From Paenibacillus pabuli (GTDB lineage: Bacteria > Bacillota > Bacilli > Paenibacillales > Paenibacillaceae): a stretch of DNA of 64,000 nt. This document shows, one piece after another, positions 1 to 8,226 of the stretch (within the stretch, counting starts at the first letter, position 1; each line of letters starts with the position of its first letter). The notes beneath the pieces were generated by a model that was not told where the DNA came from, made no database searches, and saw only the letters and a list, made by a program, of their open reading frames with translations. The position numbers and the translations under genes are program-made. The DNA lies in NCBI RefSeq assembly GCF_023101145.1, contig NZ_CP073714.1:4898001-4962000 (forward strand), in the 5' to 3' direction.

Positions 1-90
1 CAGACCATTGTGCGTTCGGTTGACCCTAGAGCATTTGTTATTATTAGCGATGTCCATGATGTACATGGAGAAGGGTTCAAGGAAAGCTGA
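1..90 (+). CDS. YitT/YpjC-family membrane protein, C-terminal fragment
   Basis: The window opens inside a plus-strand reading frame whose last 29 codons end at a TGA at 88-90. The residues ISDVHDVHGEGF match the conserved end of the DUF2179 domain that closes YitT-family membrane proteins. In Bacillus subtilis ypjC sits beside ypjB, which is the next gene here on the opposite strand, so this is the expected ypjC homologue. The function of the family is not settled. Only the tail is visible, so length and membrane segments cannot be judged. Confidence 0.75.
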   Translation, partial: QTIVRSVDPRAFVIISDVHDVHGEGFKES

Positions 91-103
91 CTTTTATTTG
101 TAC

Positions 104-168
104 AAAAAGAAACCTCTTTCCCCAAGAGAAGAGCCACAGTTCGGCCTTTCTTGTAGACAGAGGTCTTT
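104..168 (-). terminator. possible terminator after ypjB
   Basis: On the minus strand AAAGACCTCT pairs with AGAGGTTTCTTT and runs into a short T tract. The loop is large (about 40 nt) and contains a smaller hairpin. The position, just downstream of the ypjB stop, is right; the large loop lowers confidence. Confidence 0.4.
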
Positions 169-192
169 GTCATGTCGTGATGCATAAACATC

Positions 193-1062
193 TTAACGCC
201 GAAAAGGAAAAATGCCTTGCTGCTGTGCCCGATATTTACGGTAACCTGCATAACTTAGCGCTGCTATGATTATGGAAGTAATAAGCATTCCAGCTGCCCT
301 GCGATTAGGCCCCTGAACAAATGGTACGAAGGCACTTTCGTCCTTTTCCCGACCAAACAACTGGTTCACCAACTCTTCACCATGGGTTAACATACTCTTC
401 AATTGGACAATGTCAGTTCGCTTGGCCTCACTCAGACCTTTGGTATGAGACAACCAGGCGTCGAGCTGGGCGATCTCGTAAGGTTCACGGCGGATCATCG
501 CCGCAGGCCGAATGGTCTCATAATGCTCCTCCAGCAAGGCGTAGCGGCTTGCTATGATCGCCGTACTTAACTGCTGATCTGCTGCGGTTGACAGCGCATC
601 GATATCATTTTTTACGATTTTATAATATTGGAGCCATAAAGGTTTGGCCGGGTTGGCGAGACTGTCTGCCGCAAGTCGAAGTTTGGCCGAGGCCTGCTGG
701 AGGGAAGCATCATCATTTTTTACCCTGACTGCAGCTTCTTTCACTTCAACAATAGTCTCAGATAGGGCATGAATGCCTTCTACTGTCGTCTGACCCGCAA
801 AGGAGATATGCTCCAGCCCTTTACTGATTCGCAAAATACTGCCTCTAACCTCTTCGATATCATTGTCCAAGGCGTGACGGTACAGCAGGGCCGCTTCTTC
901 ATTTAATTGCTCTATTGAATTCTGGACAGAGACTTGCTGATCTGTATTTCCGTTCGCACCTGTACTTTCCGCTGATACGCTGTATGACAAGTTCGTCCAG
1001 AACAGCAGAGTCATGAACGACACCACCATAAATCCAGTTTTGATCCTGAACGTTCTCTTCAT
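193..1062 (-). CDS. ypjB: sporulation protein YpjB
   Basis: About 289 residues. A hydrophobic segment near the N-terminus (about residues 8-30) ends in a signal-peptide-like SVSAES region. A long charged helical region follows, then one membrane segment (LITSIIIAALSYAGY) with a basic tail, giving an externally exposed domain anchored at the C-terminus. This layout and the position between ypjC and ypjA match B. subtilis YpjB, a sporulation-associated protein of unknown biochemical activity. The start at 1062 is chosen because GGGAGGG lies a good distance upstream; the ATG six bases earlier is too close to it. It is read in the same direction as the qcr operon but separated from it by a terminator. 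Confidence 0.8.
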   Translation of the reverse strand: MKRTFRIKTGFMVVSFMTLLFWTNLSYSVSAESTGANGNTDQQVSVQNSIEQLNEEAALLYRHALDNDIEEVRGSILRISKGLEHISFAGQTTVEGIHALSETIVEVKEAAVRVKNDDASLQQASAKLRLAADSLANPAKPLWLQYYKIVKNDIDALSTAADQQLSTAIIASRYALLEEHYETIRPAAMIRREPYEIAQLDAWLSHTKGLSEAKRTDIVQLKSMLTHGEELVNQLFGREKDESAFVPFVQGPNRRAAGMLITSIIIAALSYAGYRKYRAQQQGIFPFRR

Positions 1063-1128
1063 GGACATCCCTCCCACCATCAATGTATGGCAGGGAAGGA
1101 CCCCTTAGAACAAGCTTAGATTATGAAA

Positions 1129-1755
1129 TCAGGTCCGTTTGGCCTGCCTCAAGGCAAGCCACGCACAGAGAATACTCACTAGCGTCAGTCCAACAGTGAA
1201 ATTGCGTACACCATCCAGATGGTCCATCAGCGATGCAGGCAGCCAAGGGAAGATGTCATAGGTATAGTCCATTGTATCGTTTAGTAGTGTCCACAAGGCA
1301 GCGATCACCAAGGCACCCCAACGGAATCCAAAGAACCTCACATACAGCAGAGCCTCAATAGCCATGGCGCTATGCGACGCAATTAACATCCAATCCTGCC
1401 AGTTCTGTGCGCCTCCCTGCATCCAGCCTGCAAAAATGATAGAAACTGCCCAAACGCCGTATTTTACCGAAGTAACCACAGCAAGCGCCTGTATGACATG
1501 TCCAATCCGATCCATAAGCATCGATTTGGGCTTGTACAAAATCCACAACAAGGAAAGTGTAAAAAACAGGCTTGCTGTTGGACTGTCTGGCACAAACACA
1601 ATTTGCCACATTGGTTGCTGTGCCAGCGTATACTCCAATTGATCCCCATACCATATGTATCCATATACTGTTCCTAATGCGTTACACCAAAAAAGAAGCC
1701 ACAGGAAATAACGGTTTGTTAGAAATTCCCGGCTCCAAAAGTACGATAAAGCCAC
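1129..1755 (-). CDS. ypjA: DUF1405 membrane protein YpjA
   Basis: A polytopic membrane protein with about six hydrophobic segments. The stretch VFVPDSPTASLFF is characteristic of the DUF1405/YpjA family, and ypjA also lies between ypjB and qcrC in B. subtilis. No activity is known. The frame is open back to an ATG at 1836, but that ATG lies in the loop of the qcrC terminator, so translation probably starts later. A GTG at 1755 is preceded by AAGGGG at a suitable distance; ATGs at 1773 and 1776 are alternatives. All candidates keep the first membrane segment. Confidence 0.8.
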   Translation of the reverse strand: MALSYFWSREFLTNRYFLWLLFWCNALGTVYGYIWYGDQLEYTLAQQPMWQIVFVPDSPTASLFFTLSLLWILYKPKSMLMDRIGHVIQALAVVTSVKYGVWAVSIIFAGWMQGGAQNWQDWMLIASHSAMAIEALLYVRFFGFRWGALVIAALWTLLNDTMDYTYDIFPWLPASLMDHLDGVRNFTVGLTLVSILCAWLALRQAKRT

Positions 1756-1817
1756 ATGCTCTACCCCTTCCATCATTTGTGTTCTGCGTTTCAAAGAAGG
1801 TGTTGCGTAAAACGCCT

Positions 1818-1850
1818 CAAAAAAACCTGACCGCATAAACGATCAGGTTT
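1818..1850 (-). terminator. terminator of the qcrABC operon
   Basis: AAACCTGATC and GGTCAGGTTT form a stem with an 8-base loop, followed by a run of T on the minus strand. It starts 18 bases after the qcrC stop. Confidence 0.8.
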
Positions 1851-1867
1851 CATTGCTTATTTCAATT

Positions 1868-2749
1868 TTACTGTTCTGCCTTTTGTTTCGCAAGCCATTC
1901 CGCCAAGTGATTGATATCATCATCTGTCAGCCCTTGAGCTATGGCGTTGTCATACTGAGCAGGCATGCTGTTATATCCTTCTTTGATAATCGTCAGGATC
2001 TCTTCCTGGCTGTGTTTGTCGCCCACACCCCGAAGCGAAGGTCCACCCGCTCCCTTCATATCAGCGGCATGACATCCGATACAACCGGCCTTTTTGAAGG
2101 TTTCCATTGCAGGGTCATCCTTCTCAACGATCGCCACTTCTTCTTTTTGACCTGGCGCATTGGAGGTAGGAAGTCCCTGCGCGTGTTTCTCACGCGCTTC
2201 TTCTTCACGCTGAATATGTTCCGGCTTCTGGCCGCTTGCTTCCAACTCATGCTCGTAGTGTGTCCACGCAACATTCGTCAGGTAGAAAACGGACATCACC
2301 GATAGAATCATAAGCGAAGAGGCAATCGGACGTTTGTAAAAACGCCGCTCCTTGCCTGTATCCAGGAAAGGGGCAAGTAACAAAGCGCCGAAAGCAACTC
2401 CGCTGACTCCAAGTACCCCGAGCAGGACATAATCACCTGAGGCATATGGGTATTTCAAATACTGATACAGAAAAAGGAAGTACCAGTCCGGCATCGGGAT
2501 AACCGATGCACTTGGATTGGCCGGATAGCCCAATGGTGCAGGTTCCGAAATCGTTAATACCAGAATACCAACCAGTACAACGACACCAACCATCCATTCC
2601 TTCAGCAAGAAGTTAGGAATAAAAGCCTCTGATTTGCCGGGATACGCCGTGTAATCCGGTGGAGTTATAAACCCCGCTCCTTTACGGACGCGTGAGTCCC
2701 CAACGAAGATAATCTTTTCCTGGTCATCTGACTTGTGTCCGTGAGCCAT
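1868..2749 (-). CDS. qcrC: menaquinol:cytochrome c reductase, subunit IV/cytochrome c fusion
   Basis: A 293-residue protein that fuses a cytochrome b6f subunit IV-like membrane part to a cytochrome c domain. The N-terminal half contains PDWYFLF and three membrane segments, as expected for subunit IV. The C-terminal half contains the haem c motif CIGCH (residues 223-227) and a likely axial methionine in NSMPAQ (about residue 262). It belongs to the Bacillus-type bc complex that oxidises menaquinol and passes electrons to cytochrome c. It is the last gene of qcrA-qcrB-qcrC, 21 bases after qcrB. Haem attachment would need a cytochrome c maturation system, consistent with resB and resC at the far end of the window. 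Confidence 0.95.
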   Translation of the reverse strand: MAHGHKSDDQEKIIFVGDSRVRKGAGFITPPDYTAYPGKSEAFIPNFLLKEWMVGVVVLVGILVLTISEPAPLGYPANPSASVIPMPDWYFLFLYQYLKYPYASGDYVLLGVLGVSGVAFGALLLAPFLDTGKERRFYKRPIASSLMILSVMSVFYLTNVAWTHYEHELEASGQKPEHIQREEEAREKHAQGLPTSNAPGQKEEVAIVEKDDPAMETFKKAGCIGCHAADMKGAGGPSLRGVGDKHSQEEILTIIKEGYNSMPAQYDNAIAQGLTDDDINHLAEWLAKQKAEQ

Positions 2750-2770
2750 GTCGATTCCTCCCTTCTCAGA

Positions 2771-3442
2771 TTATAGTGGTCCCGAAATGCCCTGTCTGCG
2801 GATCATAATAAAGTGACCGACCAGAAGCACCAGAAGCACAGCCGGAAGGAAGAAGACGTGCAGGGCAAAGAACCGTGTTAACGTCTGTGCACCTACAATA
2901 GTTCCGCCTTGCAGGAATTCCTTAATGATCGGTCCCAGCCAAGGAACCGTATTCGCAATCTCCAGAGTAACCTTGGTTGCAAAGTACGCTTTGTTATCCC
3001 ATGGCAACAGGTACCCGGTAAGCCCGAGACCCAGCATGACAAAAAAGATCAGCATGCCGACAACCCAGTTCATCTCGCGTGGTGCTTTGTAAGAGCCGGT
3101 AAAGAATACACGCATCGTATGTAAGAACATCATAACGATAACCAAACTGGCTCCCCAATGGTGCATCCCGCGTACAATTTGGCCGAAGGCTACTTTGGTC
3201 TGCAAATACTCGACACTGGCGTAAGCATTAATAATATCAGGCACATAATACATGGTCAGGAACATCCCTGACAAAATCTGAATAACAGTAATAAAGAACG
3301 TCAATCCACCAAAGCAGTACACGAATGCGGAAAAGTGATGAGCCGGGTTTACGTGCTCTGGAACTTCATGATCCGCAACGTCCCTCCAAATTGGCGTGAT
3401 ATCTAGACGCTCGTCAATCCAGTCATAGACATTTTTAAACAT
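2771..3442 (-). CDS. qcrB: menaquinol:cytochrome c reductase cytochrome b subunit
   Basis: 223 residues, the size of a cytochrome b6-type subunit (the N-terminal four-helix half of cytochrome b). Haem-ligand histidines are visible in HHFSAFVYCFGG, HHWGASLVIVMMFLH and LHVFFLPAVLLVLLVGH, in the spacing typical of two bis-histidine b haems. It forms the quinol-binding membrane core with QcrC and the Rieske protein QcrA. It lies 15 bases downstream of qcrA and upstream of qcrC in one operon. Confidence 0.95.
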   Translation of the reverse strand: MFKNVYDWIDERLDITPIWRDVADHEVPEHVNPAHHFSAFVYCFGGLTFFITVIQILSGMFLTMYYVPDIINAYASVEYLQTKVAFGQIVRGMHHWGASLVIVMMFLHTMRVFFTGSYKAPREMNWVVGMLIFFVMLGLGLTGYLLPWDNKAYFATKVTLEIANTVPWLGPIIKEFLQGGTIVGAQTLTRFFALHVFFLPAVLLVLLVGHFIMIRRQGISGPL

Positions 3443-3457
3443 CTGCGTTCACGCCTC

Positions 3458-4000
3458 CTATTTGACTCGGGTGTTCGGAACAATGTCGCCCAGATAAACC
3501 CAACCCTGATCTTCCTTAACCACATACTCATCAAGCGGCTTCGGGGCTACGGCAAGATTCTTACCTTCTTTGTCATAATGCGCGCCATGGCACGGACAAT
3601 GATATTCATCGGGATACTGCTTATCACTGTTCCAACCTACGGTGCAGCCCAAATGTTTACAAATGGGTGAAAGCGCATAGATTTTGCCTTGCTCATCTTT
3701 CCTGATCCAGGCGATTAACGAAGCATTGCTTAAATACCATCCGTCTTGCTGTTTCAATTCAAACGTAAATTCTTGAGGTTCATTCGTAATTTTGCTGATT
3801 TCCGCTACTTTGACAGAGGTGCCTTCTCCCTTGTGCTGCAAAATTGGGTCCACCGCAAAACGGACCATAGGGAGTATTGCACCGGCGGCCATGTAGGCTG
3901 TAGCTCCACCAAGCGTGTACGTCAAAAACTGCCTGCGTGACATTTCCATGCGGCTTGGCAATTTCATCGAAGCTTCGTGCTGGTCATGCTCACTGCTCAT
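3458..4000 (-). CDS. qcrA: menaquinol:cytochrome c reductase Rieske iron-sulfur subunit
   Basis: 180 residues. The N-terminus has SRRQFLTYTLGG followed by one hydrophobic segment, a Tat-type signal anchor usual for Rieske proteins. The 2Fe-2S ligands are in CKHLGC (C114, H116) and CPCHG (C135, H138), with C119 and C137 placed for the conserved disulfide. It accepts the first electron from menaquinol and passes it to the cytochrome c domain of QcrC. It is the first gene of the operon, with a sigma-A type promoter about 80 bases upstream. Confidence 0.95.
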   Translation of the reverse strand: MSSEHDQHEASMKLPSRMEMSRRQFLTYTLGGATAYMAAGAILPMVRFAVDPILQHKGEGTSVKVAEISKITNEPQEFTFELKQQDGWYLSNASLIAWIRKDEQGKIYALSPICKHLGCTVGWNSDKQYPDEYHCPCHGAHYDKEGKNLAVAPKPLDEYVVKEDQGWVYLGDIVPNTRVK

Positions 4001-4082
4001 ACTGTCTCCAACCCCCTTTTTCAGCCAACTCTCTCAATCGTTTTCATTATCAGAAATTCCACGACTTACTAGAACATACATA

Positions 4083-4111
4083 ATCATATAGTAGCCCTAG
4101 AACACCGTCAA
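4083..4111 (-). promoter_or_regulatory. promoter of qcrABC
   Basis: Minus strand TTGACG (4106-4111), a 17-base spacer and TATGAT (4083-4088), about 80 bases before the qcrA start. It matches sigma-A consensus at 10 of 12 positions. No start site is known; this is read from the sequence only. Confidence 0.65.
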
Positions 4112-4193
4112 GAATTTGTCACACATTTTTAAGCTTCATTTGTAAGCGTTATTAAAAAAATGTTGGTAAATTGTCACATTTGCCACAGGTAGG

Positions 4194-4616
4194 TCATCTT
4201 TTCCATAACTCACGGATTTTTTCCCCGACCAAACGCGAAATCCTCTCTTCTCCCACCTCTTGAATTAAAACTGAACGATTTAATACTAAATCCGCAGAAG
4301 TAATTTGGGTCTGTTCCAATGCACCATCCGCTGACATTACAACCACATATTTGAAACCTGAAGATTTGAGCTGTGCAGATAAGGTATTTAATGCCATTGA
4401 CATATCCGGACATGCATAATGGAATGCAGGGTAAGTCATGATACGTCCTTTAAAAGGAATCTCTACCATATCCAAAAAATCTCTAAGCCGCTCCAATGCC
4501 TCGGTTGCTTCAACCGGGGACTGCTTGCCTGTCAGGGCTGTGTATGGAATAAGGCATGTATCCAGATAGAGTTGCAGTTCCGCCCAGCTGTCATGAGTCA
4601 TCTCACTGAATTTCAA
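4194..4616 (-). CDS. ypiF: DUF2487 family protein YpiF
   Basis: About 140 residues, soluble, without obvious catalytic motifs. Pattern and position (upstream of qcrA) match the B. subtilis YpiF/DUF2487 family, whose function is unknown. The frame is open upstream to 4667, but a TTG at 4616 follows GAGAGGGG and AGGG and gives the family-type N-terminus LKFSEMTHDSW, so TTG is taken as the start. It is separated from qcrA by the qcr promoter and so probably forms its own unit. Confidence 0.75.
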   Translation of the reverse strand: MKFSEMTHDSWAELQLYLDTCLIPYTALTGKQSPVEATEALERLRDFLDMVEIPFKGRIMTYPAFHYACPDMSMALNTLSAQLKSSGFKYVVVMSADGALEQTQITSADLVLNRSVLIQEVGEERISRLVGEKIRELWKR

Positions 4617-4721
4617 TTCCCTAATTCCCCTCTCTATCCATTTTATTCCCATATTATATATGAGCATATATTATAAATCCAGAGATTCATACTTTTGGCC
4701 GAGTAAATCTGATGAAGAACA

Positions 4722-4752
4722 CAAAAAAGAAATGCGTATTTCACGCATTTCC
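4722..4752 (-). terminator. terminator after the IDEAL-domain gene
   Basis: GAAATGCGT and ACGCATTTC form a 9-bp stem with a 5-base loop followed by a run of six T on the minus strand, 28 bases after the stop of the small gene at 4781. Confidence 0.8.
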
Positions 4753-4780
4753 TGTCTTATATATTTATTTTACATGCTCA

Positions 4781-4960
4781 TCAGTTTATGGCCTTCAGTT
4801 CATCCGTCAGATTCCGGAAAGCTACTTCGTCTCCGGTAGCTAATGCCTTATCGATTTCCATATACAGCTTCTCGCTGCGCTGTTTACGAAGCGCGTCGTC
4901 CCACACCATTTCAGCAGCCAGCCCCAACATGACTTCATACGTAACTTTCATTTTATCCAA
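4781..4960 (-). CDS. small IDEAL-domain protein
   Basis: A 59-residue protein made almost entirely of an IDEAL-type helical domain (EMVWDDALRKQRSEKL, then IDKALATGDEVAF and LTDELK). In B. subtilis this domain is found at the C-terminus of the neighbouring YpiB and in competence regulators such as ComK partners; it is thought to mediate protein contacts. The start is a TTG at 4960, nine bases after GGAGG. The ATG at 4951 is 18 bases from that site and less likely. It may be a reduced relic of ypiB, which occupies this place in Bacillus. Confidence 0.7.
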   Translation of the reverse strand: MDKMKVTYEVMLGLAAEMVWDDALRKQRSEKLYMEIDKALATGDEVAFRNLTDELKAIN

Positions 4961-4983
4961 TAGGATGCACCTCCAAAACGGAT

Positions 4984-5490
4984 TTAAGAGCTCCTATACT
5001 CCTTTCCTTTGGCAACATAACCTAGTGTAGTCCTCGACATCCGCTCAAGATCTGCATCAGTCAACTCACGTATCACTTTGGCTGGTGTACCCAAAGCAAG
5101 GGTATAGGGCGGAATTTTACTATTTTCAGTTACAACAGAACCGGCCCCGATCAGCGCATATTCACCAATTTCGGCTCCATTGAGAAGGATAGCGCCCATA
5201 CCAATTAGCGAACCTTTTCCAATACGACATCCATGGATAATCGCAGAATGTCCTACAGACACATCGTCATCCAATATCAAAGGTTGATCCGTGTTGACGT
5301 GTCCAACCACGTTATCCTGTATATTACAGCGCCGTCCAATCACAATGGGTGCCAAATCGGCTCGTAATACGGCATTAAACCAAATCGTAGATTCCTCACC
5401 CATTGTCAGATCACCTATAAGCTTGGCACCTTCGGCCATATATACCGAAGGGTGTAACTGTGGTTGAATACCTTTGTATGGAATTATCAT
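4984..5490 (-). CDS. gamma-carbonic anhydrase-like hexapeptide-repeat protein
   Basis: About 168 residues of left-handed beta-helix repeats (I-G-x-x-x-x-I patterns throughout). Three histidines are placed as zinc ligands in the gamma-carbonic anhydrase family: one in VVGHVN and two in VGHSAIIHG. Relatives include YrdA/PaaY-like proteins, so either carbonic anhydrase activity or an acyltransferase-like role is possible. AAGGAG lies 8 bases before the ATG at 5490, which is preferred over the one at 5499. It is followed after 23 bases by the IDEAL-domain gene, probably in one transcript. Confidence 0.85.
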   Translation of the reverse strand: MIIPYKGIQPQLHPSVYMAEGAKLIGDLTMGEESTIWFNAVLRADLAPIVIGRRCNIQDNVVGHVNTDQPLILDDDVSVGHSAIIHGCRIGKGSLIGMGAILLNGAEIGEYALIGAGSVVTENSKIPPYTLALGTPAKVIRELTDADLERMSRTTLGYVAKGKEYRSS

Positions 5491-5534
5491 AAGTATCACT
5501 CCTTAATTTGGGAGTGATTTTAGCAACTTGTCCT

Positions 5535-6653
5535 TCACTTGTCAAACATAACGGGGGTAATATCCCCGGACAGCGAGCGACAGGATGACGCAAGGCGTGA
5601 ACCCCATGCTGTCATTTGTATTGTTCGCCCAGATGCATGTTCTCCGATGCGAAGCATACCCAGATGCAGCATCATTTTAAGCACCCTGTTGTCATAAATT
5701 GTCTCTGCAGTGTCATAATAGAACGGCTGAATGTAGGGACCAATCTGGCGGAACAAAGACTCTGCTGTGGACCAGCCAGCTGCACATTCCCCTGTCCAGT
5801 ACACGATGGAGGACAGATTCGGAATAGCACCTTTATAAAGTCTTAACCAAAACCGAAATAGCTGTATCATCTCGGCTGTTTTCTCCGCCCCCAGCTTGTC
5901 TTCACCGGAAGGTGACAATTTTAGCTTGCCCTGCTCCTCCCGGACCAGACGATGATGAAAAGCGTAGTCATAGATGAACGCAAATCGGTCGGGGTAGTCT
6001 TTGAATGAACGACCATAACCGAATCTCCATCCAGCCTTACCCACCAGTGTCTCACTCACATGCAAATGCTCCATGATCTGCTGCTGAGAGCGACGATACA
6101 TCATGCCTTCTGCGTTCAAGGCTATTTCATGCTGCTGGACAAATTGGAGAAAGAGTTTCAGATCATCTGCGAGCAGATGGTATTCATCCCTGTAAACGGG
6201 AGGCTCGCTCGTCTGTTCAATGCCTGCCTTCAGATGGGTGGATAACACATCCCGAAATCTCATTTGCAAATCTTGTGGTACCTGATACAGGTATCTGGTC
6301 TGTTGAGTTGTGCCATTGAACAACCATCCACTCTTCGTGAAGCGAACGATAAGATCACGTGGACTTGCTCCAGCCTCGCTATCTTTTTTATCCATCGACT
6401 GACGAGCAATGGCGACAAGTTCCTCCATACCGAAGTATTGGCGGGAATCAAACAGCAAATTGTTCAAAAATCGCAGATCTACTTGATTTAGTTCGCGAAC
6501 CTGCTGCTCAAAAAAAGGTCTGCTACCCAATGTAGTGAGAATACTCTGGATGAGTTCATGTTTGGAATTGGGCTTACACTCGCACTGGTAATAGTCTGCT
6601 ATTCGATTAAGCTGGCCGATATCGGCAAAAGTAAGCATATCCGCTAGATTCAT
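5535..6653 (-). CDS. unrecognised 372-aa protein, possibly winged-helix/helicase N-terminal-like
   Basis: A soluble 372-residue protein. The N-terminal 60 residues (DIGQLNRIADYY and SKHELIQSIL) resemble the short DNA-binding-type segment seen at the N-terminus of XPB/Ssl2-like helicase-associated proteins. The middle and C-terminal parts look like several winged-helix units (KLKLSPSGEDKL, IQMTAWGSRL). No Walker motifs are present, so it is not a helicase by itself. The gene lies just upstream of the carbonic-anhydrase-like gene, with only 44 bases between them. It has no counterpart at this place in B. subtilis that I recognise. The functional label is weak. Confidence 0.6.
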   Translation of the reverse strand: MNLADMLTFADIGQLNRIADYYQCECKPNSKHELIQSILTTLGSRPFFEQQVRELNQVDLRFLNNLLFDSRQYFGMEELVAIARQSMDKKDSEAGASPRDLIVRFTKSGWLFNGTTQQTRYLYQVPQDLQMRFRDVLSTHLKAGIEQTSEPPVYRDEYHLLADDLKLFLQFVQQHEIALNAEGMMYRRSQQQIMEHLHVSETLVGKAGWRFGYGRSFKDYPDRFAFIYDYAFHHRLVREEQGKLKLSPSGEDKLGAEKTAEMIQLFRFWLRLYKGAIPNLSSIVYWTGECAAGWSTAESLFRQIGPYIQPFYYDTAETIYDNRVLKMMLHLGMLRIGEHASGRTIQMTAWGSRLASSCRSLSGDITPVMFDK

Positions 6654-6845
6654 GGGTCCATCGCCTCGCCCTTGACTACTTTTTGGCTATTGATTCGGGG
6701 CCTGAAGTAGTTTGGTTTTGTAAACATCGTTGACGGATTTCCCATGATCTAAACCTCTTTTTTGCAAATCTTTTATGTTTTAACCATACTATGCCCGAAG
6801 TTGCTTGCTCAGAAGAAAAATGAGAGGTTCAAAATCATATAGAAA

Positions 6846-6912
6846 TTGAACTAAAGAATATTTACACTTGCCACTCCAATGACAGGACAGCATTCTGATC
6901 ACTGTTATCCCC
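6846..6912. repeat. truncated copy of the MITE-like repeat
   Basis: About 67 bases, from TTGAACTAAAG to TGTTATCCCC, match the left part of the element at 17956-18142 with roughly 80 percent identity by eye. The right half and right inverted repeat are missing. It lies in the gap 6654-6950, which otherwise holds only the upstream region of the 372-aa gene and the terminator of the phosphatase gene. Confidence 0.65.
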
Positions 6913-6929
6913 TACACATTGCTATAACA

Positions 6930-6964
6930 CAAAAAAAACAACCTGAGTAATCACTCAGGTTGTT
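6930..6964 (-). terminator. terminator overlapping the phosphatase stop codon
   Basis: AACAACCTGAGT and ACTCAGGTTGTT form a perfect 12-bp stem with a 4-base loop and a T run on the minus strand. The stop codon of the phosphatase gene (6951-6953) lies inside it. Confidence 0.85.
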
Positions 6965-7550
6965 TGGCCAGATCCAATGAAAGGTGTCGTGTACAGTTAT
7001 AAAGCAATGGGCTCCAATCGTCACGTTCCTTCTCCAGGATCGTAAGCGACAGGTTTCCAATTCGTTCCGTATAGCGGTCTTTGTACAAAGCTGATAGCAG
7101 ATTGGCTAAAAAAGCGCCATGGGAGACAATCAGCACATTTTGGTCCTGATGAGCCTCCCATAAATCCTCCAGAAAGCCCAATGCACGTGTCTGAATATCC
7201 GCAATCTGTTCCTGGCCCAAATCCAGCGTCTCCCAGGAAGCGCCCCACCGAGCCACACGCTCTTCGGACGTCAGACCTTCAATCTGACCAAAAGCACGCT
7301 CCTTCAAGCGTGCATCTGGCTCCAGTAAAGGGACATTTAAAAGCCCGGAGATAATCTCTCCTGTCTCCTGAGCCCTGGACAGCCCGCTAGTAATGATGTG
7401 GTCCCAGTGGTACTCCTCGGTAAGCAAACGTCTACCCAGACGCTCAGCTTGCTCACGACCTTCTGCATTCAGAGGTATGTCTGTTTGTCCCTGAATACGT
7501 CCTGCCGCATTCCAGTCGGTTAGACCGTGACGAATAAGCCCGATCCGCAT
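6951..7550 (-). CDS. histidine phosphatase family protein
   Basis: 199 residues. The N-terminal LIRHGLTDWN holds the RHG motif with the phospho-accepting histidine; a second catalytic histidine is in VLIVSHGAFL near residue 145. This is the phosphoglycerate mutase-like phosphatase superfamily (PhoE, CobC and GpmB relatives); the substrate cannot be read from sequence. The start at 7550 has GAGGG six bases upstream and is favoured over the ATG at 7562. It lies 40 bases after the anti-sigma gene and may be the third gene of that unit. Confidence 0.85.
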   Translation of the reverse strand: MRIGLIRHGLTDWNAAGRIQGQTDIPLNAEGREQAERLGRRLLTEEYHWDHIITSGLSRAQETGEIISGLLNVPLLEPDARLKERAFGQIEGLTSEERVARWGASWETLDLGQEQIADIQTRALGFLEDLWEAHQDQNVLIVSHGAFLANLLSALYKDRYTERIGNLSLTILEKERDDWSPLLYNCTRHLSLDLAKQPE

Positions 7551-7590
7551 CTCATCCCTCATTTCTCTATACGGTGAACGAAAGCTTTAC

Positions 7591-8226
7591 TTAAGCACGC
7601 GCACCTTGTTTACGTTTGTTCGTTGAACGATGCATACGCCCAAGAGAGAACAAAGCCATACCAATTGCAAGCAACGACAACGCCATCCAGTACTGAGGAT
7701 ACGCCGGGCCCATGCTCACAACGAAGGGCTCAATAATGCTCCCTCTGTCTGCTCCCGTCATGTTGTACTTGTACAATCCGGAAGAAGTAGGCTCACTGCC
7801 CGCTACCCCTGTCTCCAAAATACCTGTAGAGACCACGCTGGTCTGCTCAGCTTCTGTTACATCTGGCTTAAACATCGCCATGTACAAAAAGCTGCATAAG
7901 AAAATTGCCAGGAACGCAGCAATCCACAAAGACATATGCTTGCGAATCACAGCAGAGAAACGATTAACCTTTGCCTCTTCCGGCAATAGCCATGGAGACT
8001 CCGCGTAGATCCGGTCCATAACATTACGGTTCACTCTCTCTGCCTGCTGTTCTGTCACTGGAACCGGTATGCTGTGCAGCAGAATTTGAGCTTCTTCCCA
8101 AACCTCAAATTGCTGCGAGCAATCTTCACAATCAGCGAGATGAGCATGAAATGCAATCCGCTGAGGATGAGCTTCCGGCAAGTCCCAGACCAGTGCAAAC
8201 AATTCCTGGGCTTCATTGCAATTCAT
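7591..8226 (-). CDS. anti-sigma factor with zinc-finger (ZAS-like) domain
   Basis: 211 residues. The N-terminal 40 residues carry HAHLADCEDC, the H-x3-C-x2-C signature of the zf-HC2/zinc anti-sigma domain. A membrane segment follows at about residues 95-115 (LWIAAFLAIFLCSFLYMAMF), then an extracellular stretch and a second hydrophobic segment near the C-terminus (YWMALSLLAIGMALFSL). The gene overlaps the sigma-factor gene by four bases (ATGA), typical of translationally coupled ECF sigma/anti-sigma pairs. It is inferred to hold the sigma factor at the membrane until an envelope signal arrives. The signal is unknown. Confidence 0.85.
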   Translation of the reverse strand: MNCNEAQELFALVWDLPEAHPQRIAFHAHLADCEDCSQQFEVWEEAQILLHSIPVPVTEQQAERVNRNVMDRIYAESPWLLPEEAKVNRFSAVIRKHMSLWIAAFLAIFLCSFLYMAMFKPDVTEAEQTSVVSTGILETGVAGSEPTSSGLYKYNMTGADRGSIIEPFVVSMGPAYPQYWMALSLLAIGMALFSLGRMHRSTNKRKQGARA

